Positions 43,232 through 49,592 of a stretch of DNA of 49,592 nt are shown piece by piece. The first letter of the stretch is position 1, and each line of letters starts with the position of its first letter. Below the pieces are notes generated by a model, which was not told the DNA's origin, did no database searches, and saw only the letters and a list, made by a program, of their open reading frames with translations. Source of the stretch: JAHBXC01 sp964350875 (lineage in GTDB: Bacteria > Planctomycetota > Phycisphaerae > Phycisphaerales > UBA1924); NCBI GenBank assembly GCA_964350875.1, contig CAYGLT010000011.1:1-49592 (forward strand), given 5' to 3'. Position numbers and translations under genes: made by a program.

Positions 43232-43977
43232 GCGCGGCTCTTTCTGGTGGACGCGCTCGGCGGTTCGATGATGAGCATGTTGGCGTCGTAGGTGAGCACG
43301 CCCAGCATGATCGCGCCGACGAGGCGTTCGATGGTGACGGTGTAGCGGTGGCCGCCGTAGCCGGGGTTCTCGTGGAGGGGATCGGCGACTTCGACGGCGC
43401 GGGATCGCTTGTCGAGACCGCACAGCACGACGAAGTGGCCCATCGGGTAGCCGGCGATGTCGTCGTAGGCGCTCTTGTTGTCGCCCAGATCACGCTCGCG
43501 GGCGCAGTGATAGAGGTATGTGGACGAGAGCCCGGTGAGGATCGGGACCTTGCGCTTGAGGAACTTGCGAATCAGCCCGGGGGTGAGGTCTTGGAAACGG
43601 ACCCTGCCGCCCAGTTCGAGGAACTGGAGGTAGCCCTCGGTGGCGATGGTCCGCTTGCCGCCGACTTTGGCGTCGGCCTGGGCCTGGAGTTTGGCGGGGA
43701 GTTGGCGGTGGCACTCGTCGTCGTCGCCGTCGAACCATGTCGGGTCGAAGACATTGAGGTTGTAGGTGTAGATGGTGGCGGTGTAGCCGCGCTTGAGGGC
43801 GTGGCACGCGAGGAGGACGGCGAGGGTGCCGCCGTCTTCGAGGCGGGTGATCTCGCCGATGACCTGCTCGAGGGGGAGTTCGTCGTCGAAGTAGGAATAG
43901 ACCGCCTGCAGGCATGTCGGGCCGCAGGTCGTGTCGTCGGGCTGTGCGAGGATCTGGAGGTCGAGCCGGGTTTTCAC
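43228..43977 (-). CDS. C39-like cysteine peptidase
   Basis: It has about 249 residues from the GTG at 43977 (MKTRLDLQILAQPDD); a TTG at 44028 would add 17 residues. The nucleophile region QPDDTTCGPTCLQAVYSYF has the Q and C spacing of C39/papain-like peptidases. The histidine lies in PMGHFVVLCGLDKRSRAVEV and the third residue in VADPLHENPG. No transmembrane domain is attached, so this is not a bacteriocin exporter. It is the first gene of the four-gene set and probably cleaves or transfers a peptide bond of the pathway substrate or a precursor peptide, but none is seen nearby. Confidence 0.85.
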   Translation of the reverse strand: MKTRLDLQILAQPDDTTCGPTCLQAVYSYFDDELPLEQVIGEITRLEDGGTLAVLLACHALKRGYTATIYTYNLNVFDPTWFDGDDDECHRQLPAKLQAQADAKVGGKRTIATEGYLQFLELGGRVRFQDLTPGLIRKFLKRKVPILTGLSSTYLYHCARERDLGDNKSAYDDIAGYPMGHFVVLCGLDKRSRAVEVADPLHENPGYGGHRYTVTIERLVGAIMLGVLTYDANMLIIEPPSASTRKSRA

Positions 43978-44079
43978 GGAGTCCGGTCCGGGCAAAGCAG
44001 GGGCGGGGGTGATCGAAGTGCCGAACAATATGTATCGGTCGCGGGCGTGCCGCGGCTGAGCCCTTGCGTGTGCCTCACC

Positions 44080-45228
44080 ATGAACCAGTCCAACCCCGCC
44101 CCTTCCCCCGCCGCAGCCGATGCCTCTCCAACCGTGAAGGGCGAAGCGTTCGTGATGTTCGCGTTCGATCTGGGCCTGACAGTCGATCTGGAGTCGGCCG
44201 GTCGGCTGCTCCGCGATTCGGCCCAGCGCAAGGCGGTTCGGCGACCCGGCCGCGCGCCCGCGCCGGCGTGGTTCGAGTACGAGCCGGCGCCCCTGCGTGT
44301 GATCCGGGAATCGGCGCCGCTGGAGATCCGGGGACGGCGCACGGAGCCGATCGTCGAGTGCACGATCTACGACTTCGGCGCGGCGTCGGTGGTGTACCGC
44401 CTGCCCATCGAGGGGACACTCGACGATCTGATCGCGCTGTCTGCGGCCCTCGACGCGGACACCTCGTTCCGCGCCCAGGCGCGGGCGCTGGTCGAGCGGC
44501 TATCAGCGGACATCTCGGGAGCCATCGCCAAACCTTCGATCGGCTCGCTCATCGAGGACTACGCGGTCTTCGCGCTGCGCGAGTGGACGATGCCCGAAGG
44601 GTGGGCTCTGGACGACCTGATCATCGCGAACGCGATGCCGCTGACGCAAGTCTTGCAAGGCGACGCGTCGCCCCTGAGCGCGGGGATGACGGCGGATCTG
44701 CTGCGCTCGCGGCTGTCGTACACGCCGCGCGACGCGGCGATCATCGACTGGAACGCGGCGGTGCTGTTCGATCCGGAGCCGGACGATGTGCTGGTGCTGC
44801 TCGAGCACGCGAATGTCGAACTGCTGGAGATGCGCGTGCTCGACGCGCAGTTGGACGGCCTGCTGGAACGAGCGGGCGCTCTTCTGAGCGCGCAGGGGAA
44901 GCGTCGCTACTGGCCGCTGGGCCCGAGCGCCCGGGACCTGCAGACCCTCGCGGAACTGCAGACGGACAGTTCGCTGATGTTCGAGGGCGTGAACAACGCG
45001 CTGAAACTGTTCGGCGATCAGTACCTCGCGCGGGTGTACCGCGTCGCGGCGGAGAAACTGCACCTGCCCGATTGGGACGCGGCGGTGCTCCGCAAACTGG
45101 CGACGGCGGAGAGCATCCACGACAAGATCGCGGGATTCCTGTCGGCCAGGCGTATGGAAGTCCTGGAGGTGGTGATCGTGCTGCTGATCCTCGTGTCGAT
45201 CGTGCTGCCGTTCTTCGGCATCAAGTGA
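44080..45228 (+). CDS. RMD1/DUF155 family protein with C-terminal membrane anchor
   Basis: It has 382 residues from the ATG at 44080. Blocks typical of RMD1 (yeast Rmd1/YagE) are VECTIYDFGAASVVYRLPIE, ALREWTMPEGWALDDLI, AAVLFDPEPDDVLVLLEHAN and KLHLPDWDAAVLRKLATAES, followed by RRMEVLEVVIVLLILVSIVL, one transmembrane segment at the very end. The family is linked to meiosis in yeast and mitochondrial ribosome tethering in humans; the bacterial role is unknown. It diverges from the peptidase gene with about 100 bases between, where promoters for both must lie. It ends 9 bases from the convergent 88-residue gene. Confidence 0.88.
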   Translation: MNQSNPAPSPAAADASPTVKGEAFVMFAFDLGLTVDLESAGRLLRDSAQRKAVRRPGRAPAPAWFEYEPAPLRVIRESAPLEIRGRRTEPIVECTIYDFGAASVVYRLPIEGTLDDLIALSAALDADTSFRAQARALVERLSADISGAIAKPSIGSLIEDYAVFALREWTMPEGWALDDLIIANAMPLTQVLQGDASPLSAGMTADLLRSRLSYTPRDAAIIDWNAAVLFDPEPDDVLVLLEHANVELLEMRVLDAQLDGLLERAGALLSAQGKRRYWPLGPSARDLQTLAELQTDSSLMFEGVNNALKLFGDQYLARVYRVAAEKLHLPDWDAAVLRKLATAESIHDKIAGFLSARRMEVLEVVIVLLILVSIVLPFFGIK

Positions 45229-45237
45229 CCCGGGGCG

Positions 45238-45504
45238 TCAGCGTGCGGCCTTCTGGGCGAGTTCGGCGAGGGCCTTGATGTCTTTGTTCGCGATGATCGG
45301 CGCGATCTGCGCGGGTTTCACGCCGAGATTCGTCAGCGCGAGTTCGGCGGTCTTCCAGAGCCTCGCGGCCTTCTTCGGATCGTCCGCGAGGTAGATCTCG
45401 GAGACGGTCTCGGCGAGTTTGGTCGCGTTGATCGTGTCCTTGTGCTCGTAGTAGCGGTTGACGATGCCCTTCTGGTATTTGGTGAGGTGCTGTCCTTTGG
45501 CCAT
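45238..45504 (-). CDS. Small helical protein of unknown function, 88 residues
   Basis: The protein starts MAKGQHLTKYQKGIVNRYYE and ends DIKALAELAQKAAR. It is lysine-rich, without hydrophobic anchor, and probably all-helical. Codon use matches neighbouring genes. Its ATG comes 12 bases after the methyltransferase stop, so the two are probably co-transcribed. The motif LTKYQKGIVNRYYEH looks like a conserved helix. I do not recognise a characterised family. Confidence 0.8.
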   Translation of the reverse strand: MAKGQHLTKYQKGIVNRYYEHKDTINATKLAETVSEIYLADDPKKAARLWKTAELALTNLGVKPAQIAPIIANKDIKALAELAQKAAR

Positions 45505-45516
45505 GCGGTGACGATA

Positions 45517-47019
45517 TCAGCGCGCGAGCCGCCGAGCGAACCACTCGAGCAGTTCGGGTGAAGGCTCGTCGCGATGATCGAGGAGCGGGAGCGTGAGGGT
45601 CTGCTTCGCGCTGAGTTTGATGGCGTCGGGCGAGAGCGCGGCGCCCGCGAACTGTCGGGCCGCGAACGCGGTGGAGATCGGCGAGAGCAGCGACGCGTGC
45701 ACGGCCCGGAGCGTGTCGAGCGGCGCCGGATCGTCGGGCGCGGGGGTGATGGTGATGACGGGAACGCACGGGACGAGTTCGCCGCGGAGATCGAGGAGCG
45801 GTTCGAGGACGCGCGTCTGCGTGGCGAGGAGGATCTTCGGGACGAGGCGCGCGCGGAGCCAGTCGCCGAGGTCCGTGTCGCGCTCGATGCGTTCCCGATC
45901 CACGCGCGGCGCCTGCCATTTCTGCTTCAGGATGCGCGTCGGGCGCTCGCCCCAGAGCGAGCGATCGCGGTCGATCAACCCCGAGGTGATCAGCCGAGGG
46001 AACCCGCGTTCCAACTCGTCTCGTGCGCACAGATCACGCACATGCGCGTCCTCGACGATGCAGCCCTCCAGCCCGTAGTACTGATCGCGGAAGTCCGCCG
46101 TCGCCCGCGCGAGGTCGCCGATCACGCGATCCGTGCGCACGGCGCAGTCAGGTATCTCGCTGACCTCGGGAATCAGCGCGCGCCAGAACTCGCCGCGGGG
46201 CGCGATTTCGTGCACAAAGGGTCGAAAAGCGAGCGAGATTTCGCGCGCGGTTTCGGCCCGGGGGTTTCCCAGGCGCACCATCGGTGCGCACACACGGATG
46301 CTTGCGTCGAACACCGGTTCGTCGTCGAACCACATCGCGTCGACCGCGCATCGACCGGCGATGTGCGCACGAACGCCGGAGGCGTCGCGCGTGGAGAGGA
46401 TCGCTCTCGGCAGCACCAGCGCGCACCTGCCGCCTGCCCGGAGCACCGTCGTCGAGAGCAGCCAGAACGCGCCCGCGGCGTCGGCGTAGCCCTTCACGAT
46501 CCCACCCGACCACTTGCGAACACTCGCCGCAACCTCGCGCGGACTCGCCGTCTCGCGCGCCAGTTGATTCAGATACGGCGGGTTGCCCACGACCGCGTCG
46601 AACCGCTCCTCGCCCAACAGCGCCGGACCGGCGCGCAGCGCATCAGCAACCATCACGCGCGGCGACGCATCGTGCGCCAACGCGCGCAGCGCATCCGCGC
46701 AAGTGCTTGCCGCGGCGTCATCAATATCCACGCCCGTCACGCAACGCTCGACAACCTCCCGCGCGGCGCCGCACTCCCCCACTCTTCCCAGCGCCTCGAT
46801 GATCCGCTTCGCGGCCGGAACGAGGAACGCGCCGTCGCCGCACGACGGATCCAGCACGCGCAGCGCGAGCAGCGCCCCGCGCGGATCGCTCGACCCGCAC
46901 GCCGCCTCGATCGCCGGGTCCAGCGCGTAGTCCAGCAACCGTTCGACCAGCGGCGCCGGCGTGTACCACGCCCCCAGCGCCTTGCGCGAGCGTCGAGATG
47001 GCGGGGCCGCGAAACTCAC
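45517..47019 (-). CDS. N6-adenine DNA methyltransferase, Eco57I/TaqI-like, without visible nuclease
   Basis: Transfers methyl groups from S-adenosylmethionine to adenine in DNA. It has about 500 residues from a GTG at 47019. It shows ALGAWYTPAPLVERLLDYAL (family X motif), VLDPSCGDGAFLVPAAKRII (motif I), TGVDIDDAAAS (II) and FDAVVGNPPYLNQL (catalytic motif IV NPPY). The C-terminal half (RILKQKWQAPRVDRERI, LLATQTRVLEPLLDL) fits a TaqI-like target-recognition domain. The N-terminal nuclease domain of type IIG enzymes is absent. The frame stays open up to 47268, but those residues look non-coding and overlap the divergent gene, so the start is uncertain. No restriction gene is adjacent in the window. 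Confidence 0.85.
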   Translation of the reverse strand: MSFAAPPSRRSRKALGAWYTPAPLVERLLDYALDPAIEAACGSSDPRGALLALRVLDPSCGDGAFLVPAAKRIIEALGRVGECGAAREVVERCVTGVDIDDAAASTCADALRALAHDASPRVMVADALRAGPALLGEERFDAVVGNPPYLNQLARETASPREVAASVRKWSGGIVKGYADAAGAFWLLSTTVLRAGGRCALVLPRAILSTRDASGVRAHIAGRCAVDAMWFDDEPVFDASIRVCAPMVRLGNPRAETAREISLAFRPFVHEIAPRGEFWRALIPEVSEIPDCAVRTDRVIGDLARATADFRDQYYGLEGCIVEDAHVRDLCARDELERGFPRLITSGLIDRDRSLWGERPTRILKQKWQAPRVDRERIERDTDLGDWLRARLVPKILLATQTRVLEPLLDLRGELVPCVPVITITPAPDDPAPLDTLRAVHASLLSPISTAFAARQFAGAALSPDAIKLSAKQTLTLPLLDHRDEPSPELLEWFARRLAR

Positions 47020-47197
47020 CCTCCCAAAATCGGTTGCCCCCGGCTCGGAACGCCAACCGGTCTTGCCACAAAGTTCATCCAGAAAGTGTTTGGCGGGCCT
47101 GCATCTCCAGATTACATTGGGCGACACGCTGGGCCGTGGGTGCGCCACCGGGCGTCGGGCTTCGCACATTTCTGGCATCCGTAGTACGAGGCATCTC

Positions 47198-48526
47198 ATG
47201 TCACGAATCACCGCCACTGCGCTCCTGTCCCTCATGTCGTTCACCTCGGTGCACGCCGAGGTCACCATGGTCCCCCAGTGGCCGCTCCAGGGCTCGCAGC
47301 CCGAGGAATGGTTCGGCTATTCCGTCGGAGGGGGCGGGGATGTGAACAATGACGGGTACGACGATGTGATCATCGGCGTCGTCGCGTATCCGAGTCCCGG
47401 CGGATCGAACACCGGGCTGATCCACATTCGCTCCGGTCGCGACGGCACCACGATCCGAACGATCGAAGGCCAGAATTTCAATGTTGGGTTCGGTCGAGCG
47501 GTCGCGAACGCAGGGGATGTCAATAATGACGGCTTCGACGATGTGATCGCGGGGATGAGCGCCGACGACACCGGCGGCAACAACGCCGGCGCCGCCGTCG
47601 TGTATTCAGGCATGGACGGATCGGTCCTGCACACATGGAACGGGACCGCGTTCAACCAGATGCTCGGGTCCATGGTCTGCGGCGCCGGCGATGTCAATAA
47701 CGACGGCTTCGACGATGTGATGGTCACCACGAACACACAGACACTCGTCTATTCCGGCGCCAATGGCTCTGTCATCCACGCCTTCGCCGGATCGGCGGCG
47801 ATCGGCGCCGGCGGCGACATCAACAACGACGGTTTCGACGATGTGATCATCGGCGCACGCGCCGGCGGCCCGGTGAATGTGGTCTATGTCTACTCGGGCG
47901 CCACGGGCAACGGGCTGCGCACCATCTTTGAACCCGAGGGCTCCGACGACTTCGGCACAGCCGTCGCCGGCGCAGGCGATGTCAATAACGACGGCGTACC
48001 CGACATCATCGTCGGCGCGCATGCCCTCGGAGAGTCTGCGCCCGGCGAGGCCTTCGTGTACTCCGGCGCCGACTGGTCACTCCTTCACCACTTCGAGGGC
48101 GTGGGAAACAACGGCCTGTTCGGCTCCGCCGTCAGCGCTGCAGGCGATGTCAACGCCGATGGCTTCGACGATGTCATGGTCGGCGCGCCGTTCCCCTACA
48201 CAGGGTCCAATCCCGGAGTCGTCCGGGTGTTCTCCGGCGCAGACGGTTCGGTCCTCTACACATTCAGCGGCGTCGGCGTGGGTGGCGAGCTCTTCGGCTC
48301 TTCGCTCGCGCTCGCCGGAGACCTCAACGGCGACACCCACCCCGATCTCATCATCGGCGCGTATCGCGAAGGCAACAACGGGAATCTCCCCGGGGCCGCG
48401 CTCATCGTCATGAGCGTGGAAACCGCCGGCCCCCCTCTCTGCGAGGGCGACACCAACGGGGACGGCGAGGTCAACTTCACCGACCTCAACGCAGTCCTCT
48501 CCCGCTTCGGCCTGATGTGCCCGTAA
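47198..48526 (+). CDS. Secreted FG-GAP repeat protein with dockerin-like C-terminus
   Basis: It has 442 residues. The signal peptide MSRITATALLSLMSFTSVHA is followed by seven diverged FG-GAP repeats with Asp-rich loops (GDVNNDGYDDVIIG, GDVNNDGFDDVIAG, GDVNADGFDDVMVG, GDLNGDTHPDLIIG), probably a seven-bladed propeller. It ends with one cysteine-bounded dockerin-like module (CEGDTNGDGEVNFTDLNAVL then SRFGLMCP). It looks like a single-unit relative of the fused protein at 9121-12020, but its repeats are less alike in DNA. It begins 178 bases from the methyltransferase start on the other strand. Probably surface-located or secreted, with unknown ligand. Confidence 0.88.
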   Translation: MSRITATALLSLMSFTSVHAEVTMVPQWPLQGSQPEEWFGYSVGGGGDVNNDGYDDVIIGVVAYPSPGGSNTGLIHIRSGRDGTTIRTIEGQNFNVGFGRAVANAGDVNNDGFDDVIAGMSADDTGGNNAGAAVVYSGMDGSVLHTWNGTAFNQMLGSMVCGAGDVNNDGFDDVMVTTNTQTLVYSGANGSVIHAFAGSAAIGAGGDINNDGFDDVIIGARAGGPVNVVYVYSGATGNGLRTIFEPEGSDDFGTAVAGAGDVNNDGVPDIIVGAHALGESAPGEAFVYSGADWSLLHHFEGVGNNGLFGSAVSAAGDVNADGFDDVMVGAPFPYTGSNPGVVRVFSGADGSVLYTFSGVGVGGELFGSSLALAGDLNGDTHPDLIIGAYREGNNGNLPGAALIVMSVETAGPPLCEGDTNGDGEVNFTDLNAVLSRFGLMCP

Positions 48527-48576
48527 CCCGACACACACACCGCCCGTCTTCATTCACTTCCCACCCCGCTTTGCGG

Positions 48577-48640
48577 TAGACTCGCCGCCCCGCCGCGCTC
48601 TGCGTCGGCTTCGGGTGCTCGCGCGTGCGCACCCGAACCG
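48577..48640 (+). promoter_or_regulatory. Putative -10 element and leader hairpin before the DUF808 gene
   Basis: TAGACT (48577-48582) with TTCACT 18 bases upstream (48553-48558) may form a promoter. Downstream, TTCGGGTGC (48610-48618) pairs perfectly with GCACCCGAA (48629-48637), and CGG/CCG extends the stem with one bulged base. The hairpin would sit in the 5' leader, about 35 bases before the ATG at 48674. Confidence 0.4.
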
Positions 48641-48673
48641 ATCGTGCCCGCTCCGCGCGGGCCGCGAGCATCT

Positions 48674-49592
48674 ATGGCCTCATCCCTGCTCATCCTGCTC
48701 GACGACATCGCCGCCATCCTCGACGATGTCTCCGTCCTCACCAAGGTCGCCGCAAAGAAAGCCGCGGGCGTGCTGGGCGACGACCTCGCCCTCAACGCCG
48801 AGCAGGTCTCGGGCGTGCGCCCCAGCCGCGAACTGCCCGTCGTCTGGGCCGTCGCGAAGGGATCGGTGCTCAACAAGACGATCCTCGTCCCCGCCGCGCT
48901 CGCCATCAGCGCGCTCATCCCGTGGGCCATCACCCCCCTGCTCATCGCGGGCGGCGCCTACCTCTGCTACGAGGGCGTCGAGAAAGTCGCGCACAAGTTC
49001 TTCCACAAGGACCACCCGCCCAAACCGCCCCGCGACGACGCCACGCCGACCGAAGTCGCCGACGCCGAGCAGCGCGCCGCCGCCGACCTCGCCAAACGCA
49101 TCGCCGCCGAGAAGTCCAAGGTCCGCGGCGCCATCCGCACCGACTTCATCCTCTCCGCCGAGATCATCGTCATCACGCTGGGAACCGTCGCGGACGAACC
49201 GTTCGCGACACGCGTGGGCGTCCTCATCGCCATCGCGTCGCTGATGACCGTCGGCGTCTACGGCCTCGTCGCGGCCATCGTGAAGATCGACGATCTGGGA
49301 CTCATGCTCACCGAGCGCGCGTCCGCCGCGTCGAAGGCGCTTGGTCGCGCGATCCTCGCCGCCGCCCCATGGCTGATGCGCGGCATATCGGTCCTCGGCA
49401 CCGCCGCGATGTTCCTCGTGGGAGGAGGCATCCTCGTCCACGGCGTCGGGCCCCTCCACCACGCGAGCGAATCGCTCACGCACGACCTCACCCAGCCATG
49501 GAGCACCATCGCGGGGATGCTCTTCAACGGCGTCGTGGGCATCGCCCTCGGAGCGGCCGTGCTGGGCGTGGTAACGCTGGGGAAGCGGGCTG
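48674..49592 (+). CDS. DUF808 (YedI-like) membrane protein, 3' end beyond window
   Basis: 306 residues are present and the frame is open to the window edge. The start MASSLLILLDDIAAILDDVS, then KVAAKKAAGVLGDDLALNAE, RELPVVWAVAKGSVLNKTIL and IPWAITPLLIAGGAYLCYEG closely follow the E. coli YedI pattern; GAIRTDFILSAEIIVITLGT is the second strong block. Several transmembrane helices are predicted. The family's function is unknown. The sequence supports intact coding with no frameshift up to the edge. Confidence 0.94.
   Translation, partial: MASSLLILLDDIAAILDDVSVLTKVAAKKAAGVLGDDLALNAEQVSGVRPSRELPVVWAVAKGSVLNKTILVPAALAISALIPWAITPLLIAGGAYLCYEGVEKVAHKFFHKDHPPKPPRDDATPTEVADAEQRAAADLAKRIAAEKSKVRGAIRTDFILSAEIIVITLGTVADEPFATRVGVLIAIASLMTVGVYGLVAAIVKIDDLGLMLTERASAASKALGRAILAAAPWLMRGISVLGTAAMFLVGGGILVHGVGPLHHASESLTHDLTQPWSTIAGMLFNGVVGIALGAAVLGVVTLGKRA

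Noticed and set aside
47020..47268. N-terminal extension of the DNA methyltransferase to 47268
   Set aside because: The added residues are rich in R, C and P without a recognisable motif, and the extension overlaps the start and promoter of the divergent FG-GAP gene.
1..49592. tRNA, rRNA, insertion sequences, prophage genes
   Set aside because: Nothing resembling tRNA cloverleaf ends, rRNA cores, transposase DDE motifs with terminal repeats, or phage structural genes was found by eye; a covariance-model search would be decisive for small RNAs.

Overview
The window reads as chromosomal DNA from a planctomycete of the class Phycisphaerae. The grounds are very high GC with G/C-rich third codon positions, several secreted proteins ending in a dockerin-like GD-N-GDG-VNFTDLN--LSNFG module, FG-GAP repeat proteins, an H-X9-DG-type prepilin-like protein, and frequent 4-base gene overlaps. 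No phage, transposon, CRISPR array, tRNA or rRNA was seen. A run of exactly 100 N (9523-9622) shows this is a scaffolded assembly.

Layout. 1-7885, minus strand: glucose-6-phosphate dehydrogenase, then a compact cell-envelope and metabolism cluster (ExbB/TolQ, two ExbD/TolR, a LolC/E-type permease with its LolD-type ATPase, purH, and the start of riboflavin synthase). 8010-12020: a prepilin-like protein, convergent with a large FG-GAP repeat gene that looks like a fusion of two tandem paralogues and holds the assembly gap. 12368-16731, plus strand: a PQQ-repeat lipoprotein, then a probable operon of a membrane coiled-coil protein with a possible BRCT-like end, an LpxL-type acyltransferase and a small conserved protein. 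16736-21938: a GT2 glycosyltransferase diverging from an NAD(P)HX epimerase, a two-gene GGDEF unit, a 58-residue Hc1-like protein and a FabZ-like dehydratase. 22054-24841: a DegT/DnrJ aminotransferase, a small hypothetical protein and a FAD-dependent oxidoreductase. 25225-32252: two large secreted proteins, a subtilisin-family protease and an 845-residue protein with an unassigned central region, both with paired dockerin-like modules. 32261-38203, minus: a complete seven-subunit Mrp (Mnh) cation/proton antiporter operon in which every junction is a 4-base overlap. 38343-39647: a DUF418 membrane protein.

39771-43977, minus: a tight four-gene set (C39-like peptidase, RimK-type ATP-grasp ligase, GCS2-type carboxylate-amine ligase, N-formylglutamate amidohydrolase-like enzyme). 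It looks like a peptide or amide-bond pathway with no obvious named product and is the best candidate here for an undescribed system. 44080-45228 is an RMD1/DUF155 protein. 45238-47019 holds a small protein and an N6-adenine DNA methyltransferase with no visible partner nuclease. 47198-48526 is another FG-GAP/dockerin-like protein, and a DUF808 (YedI-like) membrane protein runs off the right edge.

Starts were mostly chosen from 4-base overlaps, Shine-Dalgarno spacing, signal peptides or family N-termini. Functions rest on motifs read by eye, since no database search was possible.
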